DNA of 64,000 nucleotides from Bactericera cockerelli (Eukaryota > Arthropoda > Insecta > Hemiptera > Triozidae), in the NCBI GenBank assembly GCA_024516035.1, contig CM044962.1, forward strand, positions 1,464,864 to 1,528,863. Reading direction: 5' to 3'. Shown piece by piece: positions 32,205-45,400 of the stretch. The stretch's first letter is position 1; every line of letters begins with the position of its first letter. Below the pieces are notes generated by a model. That model saw nothing but the letters and a program-made list of their open reading frames with translations. It did not search any database and was not told the DNA's origin. A program made the position numbers and the translations under genes.

Positions 32205-33012
32205 TAATTTCAGAAATTGTGATATTGGTGATTGTAAATTGTTTTAAATAATTAATAATTCTTTTAAATATTAGGTATTTCATTTAGTTTTGAACATTTT
32301 TAAATACAAATATCATTTTAATTAGTTTTGATCTTTTTTATAACTACTGGAAGTGTTTAGATAAAACTCGTCCTTTAAAGCAGCGGTCGGCAACCTTTTG
32401 AACTTCCCGGACCCCTAGCTTATCTCTAAATTTTTTAAGGGCCCCCACCTTAAAAAAGCGTGGGGGGGGGGGGGTGTATGAAAGAAAAGTAGGTAGATAT
32501 GTAAATGGTTATTAAGATTCTTAATGGATTTGGTTCTTCATTAAAACAAGAAAACGAAAATAAAAACAAAAATAAAACGAAAAGAAAATTAATCACTGAC
32601 CTACCACCTACCTAACGCACAAATCAAGGAGAACTAAACTTAATAAACATTCACTATGAATTGGGATTATTGGGAGTCCCGACACTCGGGAGAAACAAGA
32701 GAAAATTCACGTTTGAACTTCTTCTTTTTTTAAATCCTGAAATGGCTTCGCGGACCCCCAATTTAGCTCTCGCGGACCCCCGGGGGTCCGCGGACCCCAG
32801 GTTGCCGACCGCTGCTTTAAAGGACGAGTTTTATTTAAATTGTTGAAGGAAATTCAGAAATTGTGATATTTTTGTGACAAATTGTGAATTGTTTTAAATA
32901 ATTAATAATTCTCTTAAAGAATAGGTATTTCATTTATTTGAACATATTTTAAATACAAATAATATTATAATTAGTTTTGAACATCTTTTTTATAACTACT
33001 GAAAGTGTTTGT
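32205..33012. repeat. Direct duplication of about 160 bp flanking a hAT MITE
   Basis: The segment at about 32205-32365 (AATTTCAGAAATTGTGATAT ... ATAACTACTGGAAGTGTTT) recurs at about 32850-33012 with small changes; the MITE lies between. Confidence 0.7.
32381..32814. mobile_element. hAT-type MITE
   Basis: Ends CAGCGGTCGGCAACC and GGTTGCCGACCGCTG are flanked by the 8-bp duplication CTTTAAAG (32373-32380, 32815-32822). 434 bp, no coding capacity. The inverted repeat continues outward through the duplication (ATAAAACTCGTC against GACGAGTTTTAT), which is unusual. The plus-strand frame here is a by-product. Confidence 0.9.
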
Positions 33013-35154
33013 TTACTTTGTCATTTCTGAACTCCAAATTTGCTTTCGAGGTGTATCAAAAAATAGTTCTTTAGTTTGTCTAAATCGTGAATCGTGACAG
33101 AAGGAAAGGAGAGGACAAGAAACATTTAATACTGGATCACCTTTTTCATCTGACAATAACCATCCATTTCTAGAGATATCCACTTGGACCCTAATGAACT
33201 TTCTGCACTCTGCTGTTCCTGGACTAGCACAATGGACTAACACCTACAGTTCACTTGGAATCATACCAGCTACCCATATTAATCTCACCTAGCCTAGCCA
33301 AGCCAAAGTAGGACCATGTGTTAAGGGAAACAGAATTTTTTATGCTCAAGATCTCTTGACCATAGGTTGGCTAAAAAAAGGTTCTGGTTCAAGCAAAGAA
33401 ACAGCTGAATGCATAGTGCTAGATAGTGAAATTTTTCATTCTGTGGATTTTATTTAGATGTACAATACATATTATTATAAAATGAATATTTCACTCAGGT
33501 GGTTCTGCCACACTAAAAAATGATGTTTACTTTGTGACATGCTTCCTGATTACTTGATTTAAAATTAATTGGCCAATTTAATGTGCACTGTTCATAATAA
33601 CAATAATAACTATTGTGCTCTCTCTACCACCTTATTACTATGAAGCCCCTTAAATTTGAGTTAATTTTATATCTATTTAAAAAAAGTGTTCCACACTATT
33701 GTGTTTTATAATTTCACTAGTCTTAACAAGTCAATTTTGTTTTAATTTAAGTATAACAATGTTTTTTGGTAATAATTCTCAAAGCAAACAACCCAGCAAT
33801 TCTAATTAGCCACAGCAGTATATAAATTGTCATGAAGGATTACAAATACATAATAACATTCACTAATCCATGTTCCACCACGTTAGACATTGCCTAACTT
33901 TTGCAATTTCATGAAAACTGGTGTATTCCATGCCCCATCTTCATTTTCTGCTGGCTATTAGTTTATTTCTTTGTTATTTTTGGTTTCACAAAAGAAATAT
34001 ATTTTAATTTACATAGTATTATTATTTTATTGTGATTATGTACATGTTATGAGCATATTTTATAATTGGATATCATTATTTTATTTCTATACTAGCTAAA
34101 ACCTGGCATTTTGTCACCATTAAGGTTTTTTCTCATGGCCGGTGTCCCAATAAAAATAATAATAACACTTTTAATTGGAAGGTAACCACCAGGTAAGGTT
34201 AAAGGTTATGCTCAAAGCATTTTCTACTAACCTAACCCTCAGAGTCTTATTATTATGTGGTCACAACCATAATGAGGAAAAATTTGAAACAATGGAACCC
34301 TATGCTAGGTTGATTATCTGACTAGCGCCTTAACCACTTGATTACCAGTGCACTTGAAAATTGTATTAGATATTTTAATTTTGATAATTTTCTAGTATGT
34401 TGAAGGTGGCTTAGGGGGGGTGAACTCTCAGTGAGAGTACCGTTTGGTATTGTAACCCCAAGAGGACATAGTCAGCCAGACATGCACAACTTTGAGTTTT
34501 GTGAAAGAGTCTTATTTGAATTGTGTTGTTTAAAACAGATTAGTTATTTTCTTTTTCTTTCCAAATTTCTATATAAAAAAAATATGCTCAAAATTGTGTG
34601 TGTGTACGTGTTAAAAAAACCTATTTAAAATTTATTACTTTACTTTTGTACAAAAAAAAAAAATTTTTCATGAGATTTGAATGTATGGCTTCTAAATAAA
34701 ATAACTTAAATTGAATTTATGCCTAATATACATTTGTTTCTAGTATTTTTATTACTATATTATTATTATTATTATTATTATTATTTTTTTTTTCTTCAAA
34801 AAAATGCATATAATGGGATTCGAACCCACGACCTCAAAACCAAGAGCATAGCATTTGATTACTATGTAGTATAATGTACAGTATAGGTAAATAGGTATGT
34901 CAACATTGTGGTAGTGAGTTACTACCCATCCACTAGAGAGCGCTACAAGTAGCTGGAAATAAGTGGAACAAATCCAGTTGACTTTGGGCAACTGACTTCC
35001 AGTTAAAAGTTGGGTTACTTTCCAGTTCATTTCCAGTTGATTTCCAGGTGGAGGTCAGGTGGAAGGTGGAAATCTCCAGCTGATTTCCAGGTGGGCAAGT
35101 AGACTTTTTCCACCTAACAGTATGGTATACATCCAGTTGACTGTGCTGTCTGGG

Positions 35155-35455
35155 AACCTTTGTGCTCTAGGGAAATATTACTATGGGGTGCATGGTAGAT
35201 ATTACCATGGGCAATAATAACACCCTTTTGTAATTTATGTAAAATAAATTTAATAAGGAGTTCACTACTAATGCTCAAACACAGTTGCACATGACTACCA
35301 TGCTGCTATGGATTGATTTTTCTGGTCCTGTTGATTTGCTACAAATTTAAACCCATCATAGCTTGGAATTACCATATACAGTGACTGTATATATTTTATT
35401 GTAAGATCAATTTTTTTGTAAATAAATTAGAATACACTAAAAATATTCTTCACTA
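35155..35455. other. Spacer between two transposons
   Basis: AT-rich, no feature recognised. Confidence 0.35.
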
Positions 35456-36035
35456 CCCCTTAAACAAAAAACAGTCTCGGAACCATCTCCGAGATCTAGG
35501 AACGAGATTGTATCGTCCTGTCTCGGATCCCAAAAAATGATATCGGAGACACCTAGGAGACCGTTCGGAGACTGCTCCGGGACAGTCTACGTCCGCACCG
35601 TAGCGTCGATTGCTGGTGCTCGAGATTGCTCCAAGATCTGTCTCGGGAACCGTCTCCGAGAACATTCTCGGAGACTGTCTTCGAGCCTTCTCGGAACCGT
35701 CTCCGAGCCTTCTCGGAACCGTCTCCGAGCCTTCTCGGAACCGTCTCCGAGCCTTCTCGGAACCGTCTCCGAGCCTTCTCGAAACCGTCTCCGAGCCTTC
35801 TCGGAACCGTCTCCGAGCCTTCTCGAAACCGTCTCCGAGCCTTCTCGGAACTGTCTCCGAGACTGTTCTCGGAATTGTCTCTGAGACTTCTCGGAACTGT
35901 CTCTTCTAGACCACAGACCGTTTTAAATACCCTAGGAATTTTAGCTGTAAAACCACCTAAAAATAATACGACACATTTTTATGATAGAACATTTTTTTTA
36001 TTGTGGAATATAAAATATAATAATTAAGAACAAAA
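35456..36035. repeat. Left end of element 1 with subterminal tandem repeats
   Basis: After the TIR come clustered CTCGGA and TCCGAG words. From about 35670 to 35870 a 21-22 bp unit GCCTTCTCGGAACCGTCTCC repeats about eight times with small changes; each unit is a short imperfect palindrome. Homologous, inverted, to 55225-55683 in element 2, which has fewer units. Open frames through the array are by-products. Confidence 0.88.
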
Positions 36036-36503
36036 CAAAATTATTATTCCGTGATGAAAATTAAAAAACTCAGTTTAAAAGAAAATCAAATCATTATTTC
36101 ACTTATAAAACACCCTGTATAAAAACTTTTGCTACCAATTGAAAGTGCGTGTTTTCATAACACAAACACTGCCTATTCTTGTTATCGAAAAAACTAAACA
36201 CAATCGAGTTATTCGAGATTTAGAAAAAAAATTGGTCGAAAAAAAACCACCCTGTATGTAGTATTTTTGTTTAAAAAAGTATTTAGAAACTTTTTATAAA
36301 TAAAATTCAGGTCGACCCATTTAAAAATCGAAAGTTGACACCTCAATTTTTGACTTTTGAACGAACCTGTAAGAAAAAAAAAAATTCACGACTGAAACCA
36401 CATAATTAGTACATGTACCCTATGATTTTTTATTTTTCAAAGACTCTTTCAGGGGCCGAGTAATTTGAGGTGTCCAACTTTGGTGGGATACCCTGTATAT
36501 ATA

Positions 36504-38146
36504 CAGGGTGTAACAGACTTGATGTAAAATCTCTTAAGGGGTGGTAGTATAGATCATTTCCAACCATGAATACTCTATAACACTTTTGATTTAACTTAGT
36601 GGTTCTTGAGATATTATTTTTTTGAATTATTTTTACAAGTCCCCTGCCGCTCGACAAAGAATGGCATCTAACTCCATAAATACAGTAGATGAGGCAATAA
36701 ATTTAACTTTTTCCATAAGATAACAAAATTTCACTAATATTTAGACTAGATTTATTCTTAAAAAATGCACACGTACTGAAAAAAAATCAGCAGCAGCGGA
36801 AAATTTATCGCAAACATGAAATCCACCTGAAACTTCAGCCGCCATTTTCTCAAAATACTGCCCACATAAAGTATTGGTTTCATTTTTGTAAAAACTTACT
36901 TGAAGTCTTATCTTTCAGAAAATATGACACACTTGATATAAGTTTTTTAATTTTTATTGAAACCAAGAGAAATTAAAGAAAAAGTCAGTCAGTACTACAT
37001 ACTGTACCTACTTTTACCTAGAGAACTAGTTTTTTTCTTCAATTTGACAAATTATGGTTGCCATTTATTTTCGAACGCCCAAAAAGGTTAGCCTCAGTAG
37101 ACTCTTAACTTGGAGGTCACTGGTTCGAGTCTCAAGTGTGGCAAATTAGTATGTACGTATCCGTGTATGATACTTTACTGTGGTGCTTAAGAAATCAACA
37201 TAAATAATAATTTCTCATAAGAGGGAAAGGTTCTCAATGATAAAATGGTTTGAATGAACTGAAACATAACAATGTACCTACATATAGTTAACACCCACAG
37301 GTAAAGGTGGTACGGTGAATACTGAACATTCATGGGTTGGTACATAGAGGTACAAATTATTATGTTAGTAGGTACCGAATTTTAATAAAACACATGGAAT
37401 ACTAAAATATTAAGGTCAATTAATCACGATCCTGGTGTCACAATAGCTCAAACTCGTCTTACTAAATATTTGCCATACTTGAGAATCGAACCAGCGACCT
37501 CAAAGTTAAGAGTCCGCCGCCTTATCAATGAATCTACTGAGGCTAACTTTTTGGGCCGTTGGAAAGTAAATGACAACCATAATTTGTCAAATTGAAGAAA
37601 TAAATTAGTTCCCCAGGTAAAAGTAGGATGTTAGCCTAGTAGGTACAGTATGTAGTACTGACTGACTTTTTTTTTAATTTCTCTTGGTTTCAATAAAAAA
37701 TGAAAAATTTATATTAAGTGTGTCATATTTGCTGAAAGATAAGACTTCAAGCAAGTTTTTACTTAAATGAAATCAATACTTTATGTGGGCAGTATTTTGA
37801 GAACATGGCGGCTGAAGTTTCAGGTGGATTTCATGTTTGCAATAAATTTTCCACTGCTGCTGATTTTTTTTCAGTACTTGTGCATTTTTTAAGAATAAAT
37901 CTAGTCTAAATAATAGTGAAATTTTGTTATCTTAAGGAAAAATTTAAATTTATTGGCTCATCTACTGTATTCATGGAGTTAGATGCCATTCTTTGTCGAG
38001 CGGCAGGTGACTTGTAAAAATAATTCAAAAAAATAATATCTCGAGAACCACTAAGTTAAATCAAAAGTGTTATAGAGCATTCATGGTTGGAAATAATCTA
38101 TACTACCATCCCTTAAGAGATTTTACATCAAGTCTGTTACACCCTG
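36504..38146. mobile_element. Foldback element FB1, nested in element 1
   Basis: Arms of about 580 bp starting CAGGGTGTAACAGACTTGAT (36504) and inverted at about 37570-38146, with TA on both sides. The palindrome resumes closer to the centre (37070-37145 against 37470-37555), where a tRNA-SINE-like stretch GGTTCGAGTCTCAAG is itself mirrored. No coding sequence. Confidence 0.85.
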
Positions 38147-38251
38147 TATAATAGACATTATATATATATTATGTCTTTATCCTAATAAAGAATTGAATAA
38201 TAATAATAGGAACATAACCAAAATAAAATTATCAGATCAGTTCAGCTAGAA

Positions 38252-38705
38252 CAGGGGATCCCAAACTGTGGTCCGCGAGAAGGTTTCAAGTGGTCCACGA
38301 AGTGGTCACTAAAGGAAAAAAAAACCAAGAAAAGAAATCTTCTAACTTTTGTTGAAAGTACCTTCCTATTCACCTACCCTAGCAATAACATGAGTTTGTT
38401 TATTAAACCTCACATCAGAAAACTAGTAAGAGACATGCACGGCCACGGTCCAGATGGAACTGGTTGTACTATGCATGGACGCTAGAACACGGCCCGGTCA
38501 CCACTCGGTTGCTACGACCCAGTGGGGGCCCGGACATGGCCTAGTGGGAATCATCTTTAAGGCGACTGGGGGTTATTTTGGTGAAAATTGAAAACGATTT
38601 TTTTTTTATTATTATTATTAAAACAGGCAAAGCTCTTCTAGTGATCGATGGAAAATTATGAAATTGAAAAGTGGTCTGTGGCTTGAGGAAGTTTGGGAAC
38701 CCCTG
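38252..38705. mobile_element. hAT-type MITE nested in element 1
   Basis: Ends CAGGGGATCCCAAACT and AGTTTGGGAACCCCTG, with 8-bp duplication AGCTAGAA (38244-38251, 38706-38713). It sits in one unit of a diverged tandem repeat of about 95 bp spanning 38205-38880. Confidence 0.9.
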
Positions 38706-38893
38706 AGCTAGAATATAATTCAGGTAGTTACATTGTACTTCGAAAAATAAAATCACAATAGGAGACTAGGAAAAACCAAAATAAAACCATTTCAGTTCAG
38801 GTAGAATGTAATTGAGGTAGTTACATTGTACCTTAAATAATAAAATCTCAATACGAGAACAGGTATAAAACTAAAATAAAACAACACTATATA

Positions 38894-39229
38894 CAGGGTG
38901 TTTCTAAATTGAGTGCATATATTGATACCATAGGTTCCTTAGGTCATTAAAGCATGGGTTATCTCTATCAACTAGGGGTCGGAAATGGATCCTAACTGAG
39001 AGGAAATGGAACTAATTAAAATGGTCAGAGCTTTTCGGTGTATTTTTTCATAATGTTTTGCATTATGTCACAATGACTTAATTCGCGTTTTGAAAAAAAA
39101 AGGCCGGAATAGTTCTAACTCAGTTAGGGTCCATTTCTGACCCCTAGTTGATAGAGATAACCCATGCTTATTTGACCCAAGGAACCTAAGGTATCAATAT
39201 ATTTATGCAATCAATTTAGATACACCCTG
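38894..39229. mobile_element. Foldback MITE FB2
   Basis: Starts CAGGGTGTTTCTAAATTGAG, ends in its inverse, with TA on both sides; 336 bp, with arms mirrored around CCTAACTGAG near 38990 and CTCAGTTAGG near 39120. Half of the same MITE is present at 54955-55060 in element 2, so it was already in the common ancestor of the two copies. Confidence 0.85.
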
Positions 39230-39418
39230 TATTTATTACCATTGGTATTAGAAAAAAATTGACATGAAAATAAAAGTATCACATAAGTTCACATAATAAA
39301 AGTATCTCTATCAGAGCAGACTAGTTAATGAAAAATATAAGGAAAGGTATTTATTCTATAACACAAAGACCTCATTCAATGAATTTGTGAAGGGGAATGA
39401 GCCCGCAATACTGGCTGA

Positions 39419-42400
39419 CTAATTTCTTCTTAATGAGTTTTTCAGCCAGTTTTTAATGATTTTTACTACTTCTTCTCTATTGTGTCCTTGAACAGACATG
39501 CACACATCTGAAAGAAAAAAATAATAAAACGTTGAATATGGTTGGTATATGTATACTTTTATCTATATATATATTTAATAAAGTTATAGTGCCTGTAAGT
39601 TTCGCTTTGCCATTAAAACATGAAAATATTCCCATGAATGAGGCTTGAACACAACCCATTTTTTTATAATATTTTTTAATTTGACCTGAGCAATTGCGAG
39701 AACCATTCTGTGGATAGTTATAAATTAGGTATGTAGAACGAAAGGATAGGATAGAGATGGATTTAAATAAAAATAAAATCATATTTCAGCACAAACGATC
39801 AGTTTTGCCTGCTGGTAAAACGCTCTAACACTAGCAAAATAGCTTGTGAGTTACCATTTTCTAAGTGTCATATTCAATTTATTTTAAGCATTGTCAATGA
39901 AAAGACGTTCTATCTTTTAATGTTGGACTAAACAACTTTTTTTTATAAACATCTATAATTAATTTGTATGCATATTTTTTTTTTATTAATATAGAGTTAC
40001 TAACATTGACTTTTCAGTCAGATCAGTTACTTCATTTCATTCATTTTCTTGATTGATCTTTAAATCCCCTATAATAAATATTATGATTCAATATGATAAC
40101 TTGAACACAAACGAAAAACCTCAGATTTTGGAATAATTTATTATTCCTAGATCAGTTGCCTACATCAGTAATTGCCTCTGAAACGGTTTCCTCGATTCCG
40201 TAGTGTGTAGATGTAAATAAAAAAATAGTTCCTATGTATTATGAAAAATATTTTCAGAAATAAAATGTGATACCGAACTTACTAGCAATAACATGGTTCA
40301 AGTTGGAGAAGTTTTTGAATGCTATTTTATTAACACTCCCTGCCCAAGACATTCCTTCAGCAACATTTTTGTTCATTGTTCCTTTTAGGATTTGTATGCA
40401 TGTTGTCCGCATTTCTTTCGTTTTTATTTTTTCATAATAATGTACCTATAACAATAATTAAAACAAGAAAATTTTAAATAGGGGGCGGTGGGGATTATTA
40501 AAAAGTAATAAATAACAATAAAACACACTGGTAGAGCCATGTTTTAATCTTTGTGAAGAAGAACACTAGTCTAGCAGTTGACTTAGAATGCTATTGGTAA
40601 TAGAACCAGGCCTCTTAGGTGAAAGACGTTCCATTTACGGGACGTGTGGATGACCAAATTATTGAGTAGGTATTCACTTTCTCTGTGAGCTGACCATTAT
40701 GGTACCTTGACTTGAACATCCTAAAGGAAAACACTCACGTTAACTTTCCTTCAATAATATTTTGATTTGAAGATGACTGTACTGTACACTGAAGTGTGCA
40801 ACGAGCTTAAACGAGTGTAACCACATACAACAACATCAAACTATGTCTTACCAGTTTATTATAAAATCCAGGGTCGTCTTTTAATTGATCTTCTAATGAC
40901 TGAAGATCATTTAGAGAGACCACTGGGAGATTAAGGCTGTGCTCTTCATCTTCTGCTTGGTCTTGTCGGGATCCTCTTCTTGGGAGCTGGTCCACTTTTT
41001 CCCCAATTTGTTCCAATAACTTTTTACAGTCTTGGTAACAAAAAGTCAAGTCTGCAATTTTCTTTTCTATTTTTTCAAGAGCTTTCATAATTCTTGGTGT
41101 GCCTGTTGAAGGAGTTCATAAGAAAAATAATTAAAATCTACTACAGGAAAAACCTTTTCCTGATCAACACAAATGACTAACCTTAGTAGCATTATCTATC
41201 ATTAATGACTTGGTCCTGTAACCATCAGAGCCTCTTTCCAAGTAGTTACAATGACTACCACAGTACTGTTCAATATTCAACTGTAGGTTGGTAGGAACTG
41301 AACAGCAATGCCTAAGACTAGGAGGACTCCTACTTACTACAGTTAGGGGCTAACTCTTATTATACATGTATTTTATTTTACTTGTATTTAGTTGCTAGTA
41401 GATCAGTCATTATACTTTGAACACGCGAGCCGTGCTGTAGACTAAACTACTAAGTTTCATATTAGAAGCAAGGAAAATTGTGTTCTATAAACTTCATCCA
41501 AATTGTTTAAAAATTGTGAATTTGGAGGATTTTACATATCTGTAGGAGTCTTTAGTTCATTTTAAAATTTGTTAACAATGAGAATTTATAGTTTAAATTA
41601 ATTCTTATCTATTGAAAAATAGATTACATTTAATACTCAAACTTATTAAATACTTACTGTCATTGGCTATCAGTTCTTCCTGGTTGTTGTTGTTGTTAAA
41701 AAGGAAACTTGCCTGTGTCTCATCTGAAAAGGAATACAAAATTGAATAGGAGGTGTATTATTTAATAATTTAGAGGGGTGTTTCTCTAAAAAGAACCTAT
41801 CTTCTCAACCTGTTGCTGTGGCTTTTGTTTCTATTTTTATTAATAATGTGAAAAAAGAGGAAGAAGAATTGAATTAATAGATATTTATTTACAAATTGAT
41901 ATATGTTGCCAAAAAAACGACTATTATGTATGTAACCTATTTAGGTTACATACATAATATACAAGAAGGTTTACAAGAAGTAAATTAATTTTATGATACC
42001 TAGTAGGATCTCTTCTTACCTTCCATTTCATTTAATTGATGGTGCTGTGAAAGATTGGGTACCACATTTTCCAAAAGGAATGAATAATGCTCATTATCCT
42101 GTTCCCTTTGTGATAAATGCTCTTGAGCTGTGTCTTCTGCATGCTCCTGAGATGGAAAAATGACTGAAACAGACAAATGAATTTGTTATCTTTATATACA
42201 GCCAAGTGTAAAAATATTAGTGTGTGTGGGTGAGCATGTGTAACACCATTTATTCCTCTCCTCTGTTAGATTTTCTTTAGATGTAATGAGTGGGAAGCAC
42301 GATGAAATGTGTGTTTGTGGCGTTGTGGGTTGTTTTGTTTTGTTTTTTTTTTTTATGGCAAAGCAAAGCTTGCAGACATTTTGTCAGTATTAGGGTGTGT

Positions 42401-45400
42401 TTATCAATTACAATAAATAGTATGATAAATCCTAATCTACTGATTAGTATTTAGCAAGAATGGGCTGATTAGTACTAGCCAGTGGTTTATTACCGTGTTT
42501 AATGTGATGAAAATTGAACTTCAACTGTGCCCAACTTAAAAAAACCCCATTTCAAATGGTTAATACATTTTTTTTCTTTTTTTTTTATAGAAAGGCAGAA
42601 AAAAATCTTTTAAAGACACCCAGGTGTACTCCATCTTGGGGTGTGGGATTTCCACCCACTAAAAACCCACCTTTCCTGATAGCATACTGCACTTGGAACC
42701 AAATATCTTCATTACTTCAAGAATACAATATACGAGGTCCGACAATAAAGTTCCCGGACGACAGCCATAGCTCCGGCTCTGATGTACATAGCTCAACAAG
42801 TTTTTGCAGGAATTAAGCATAGTTCCTCATGTTCATATTTCATTAACTTTAATTTCTTTCTGATCGGTAGTTTTCCAATAATCAGTCATAATCGAACACC
42901 TTCTCAGTGCACTTTGCCGGATTTTTCAAATTAAAATGTTGAGTAAAATTTTAGAACAATGTGTTAACCTGAAATTTCTTACAAAACTAAACAAAAGTCA
43001 ATCGGACTGTTTTAAAATGTTAAAAGAAGTGTATGGTGATGAGTGTATGGGTAGGACAACGTTTTATGATTGGTTCAAAAGATTTAAGGAGGGTAGGGAG
43101 GACGTCGAAGATGATCAACGATCAGGCCGACCTACCACTTCAAAAACAGATGAGAACGTGGAAAAAATTGGACATCAAGGGTATTATTTTGGCAGAATGG
43201 GTTCCGGAAGGTCAGACTGTTAACCAAACATACTATAAAGAACTGCTTACTAAACTTCGGGAGAGGATCCGGAAGAAAAGACCCGAGCTCTGGAGTTCCG
43301 GTGACTGGGTGCTGCATCAGGACAATGCACCAGCTCATACCGCGCTCTCTATACGACGATTTCTGGCCGACAAGAAAATCACAGTGCTTGAGAATGCACC
43401 GTACTCACCGGACTTGGCCCCTTGCGACTTTTTTCTATTCCCTAAAATCAAAAGTCAGCTCAAAGGAACCCATTTTGAGTCGATTGAAGTGGTCAAAACA
43501 AAAACGGCAGAACTACTGAAGCCAGTTACATTTGACGACCTGCAGCACTGCTTCAACCAGTGGAAAATTCTAATGCAAGAATGAGTGGACTCCCAAGGAG
43601 AGTATATTGAAGGAGAACACCATTGAAACCCGGTAAGTTAACCTCCAAGCCAATAGGGACGGTCGTCCGGGAACTTTATTGTCGGACCTCGTATATATAT
43701 ACAATATTAGTTGATACAATATTAGATATTATAAACACAAGAAGCATGAAGTGCAAGTTTTATCCCTTGTGCTCTAAATTCCTTTTAGTTTCATGAACAC
43801 TTATGAATGGGTGCCATCTCCAGCATTTGTGAGACCGTTTTCAGCATTTGTGAACCAAAGATTTTTTGTTTGACTGATACTTATAGATATAGAAATCAAC
43901 CATATGATAATATTTACCAACGGGTCTCAATTGCGCCTGTAGGTCATGACGCAATTGAGTATTGAGCATTGCGGCAACCCGCGGTGAGCGGCGGACTTCT
44001 TGGACAGTCGTAGTAGAAGGGGCCTTTTCTCCTTTCCGAGGAGTAGATGCAACTATAAATTGACAAAAAAGGGGGAGAAATGGCAACAGTGTTAAGGTGA
44101 AATCACACAATATGTCATACATGCCATACTAGTGGTTCTGTGAACTGTAAACCTCACACAGATTCAAGTGTCACATTATAAATGTTTAATCAAGCATGAG
44201 GACATTGCCACCTTTCATTCAATACCCCACTCGATAGGTTTTAAGTAAAAAATATCAACTGCCCCTTTTTTGATTTTTACCACTGTTTAGCCCTTGCTAA
44301 ACAGTGGTAAAAATCCTCGCTTTCACGACCACCAAATTTTACTACTGAACTCTAATAAATTTTCTCAACGACTCAAATTTCAACAGTTTCAATAAAAATA
44401 ATAAATTTTCAGAAAAAAAAACCTTGCTCATTTCAATAAAAATAGAAAAATTGTTTTCAATTTAAAACCCAAACCGCCCCCATTTAGGCCCAAGTAGCCT
44501 TATTTGGCCCAGAAACTACAGGTAAAATTTTAGGACCCCAATAAACATAATATATCTGGTGAAGAGTTATTGTGGAACATACATACAAAAGACAAATTAT
44601 CCAGTACCTACTTAGAAAAGTTAAAACAAAACCTCACTTAGAAGAGTTGCTTTGCTCCCTCACTGCATTTGGTTAATAATATCACCGTTGTGATATGACC
44701 ATGTAGTTGAAACCAACATTAAATCCAAATTATAAAAATAAGAATTACAGCCAACACCGCAGCTCACATTGGCCAATAGGGCCAAGTTTTAGGTACTTAC
44801 TCTGTCGTTTTGTTTTCTTCTTTGGAGCTGGAGGCAGCTCCTCAGAATCCGACCCCTCCTCCGACTCCTGATAGCGCTCAGGTTTTCTGACTCTTCTCTT
44901 GGACTGGAAGTCTGAGGAGTCGTCCAGATTGCTCGTTTCTTCTGCCTTTTGAAGTTTTACCTTCCTGGCAAGGTCATAGTCGTCTGGAAATTGAAGGTTT
45001 TCATAATTGTTTTATCCAAAGTCATAGTGTTATGTTGGGTTGTTAAAGGTTGTTAAAAAATATAAGTTTGGTAACTATCCTATCCCTGAAGAGAAGTTTA
45101 GTAACTATCTTTTGTATCTATTTTTTTTTCTTCTTTTTTTGTTACAATACTATTCACAAATATAACTATGGCAAAAAATGTATTTTTAAAGCTGGAGTTT
45201 ATAAAAAATTGCTAAAAGAAATATATTAGTTTTTTTTACAAAAAAAAAGGGAAATGAGAAAAGGAATATTATGATAAAAGGTAAGAAATAGGAGAAAAAG
45301 AGTTCAAGTCCAATAGAAACGTAAATGGAAGAAAAATAAATCTCTTGTTATTGCAAAGAAGTGTGGAAAAGGAGGCAGGAAAAAAAAAGGAAGAAGGAAG

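Larger units (their letters stand above)
31885..35154. mobile_element. Non-autonomous DNA transposon with CCCAGACAGCAC ends
   Basis: A 12-bp perfect inverted repeat CCCAGACAGCAC opens at 31885 and closes at 35154, with AA on both sides as a possible 2-bp duplication. Both subterminal regions (31900-32150 and 34930-35150) are packed with CCAGTTGA, CAGCTGGA and CCAGGTGG motifs in both orientations, as in CACTA-type elements. The interior holds a hAT MITE, a direct duplication, a SINE-D (34150-34350) and a tRNA-like piece (34800-34850). No transposase was found. Confidence 0.7.

Noticed and set aside
33013..33243. 76-codon minus frame with RKFIRVQVDISRNGWLLS
   Set aside because: It looks protein-like, but I found no splice signals, homologous motif or neighbouring exon, and it lies inside a transposon. 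Not called.
35451..35455. CACTA directly before the left tip of element 1, as if the TIR began CACTA
   Set aside because: The other three ends of the family lack it (they read ATA, TTA or GTA before CCCC), and the SINE empty site puts the border at TA/CCCC.
35537..36027. Overlapping open frames rich in SEPSRNRLRAFS-type repeats at the left end, with minus-strand counterparts at 55261-55602
   Set aside because: They are translations of the 21-22 bp subterminal array in different frames. The array, not the protein, is conserved.
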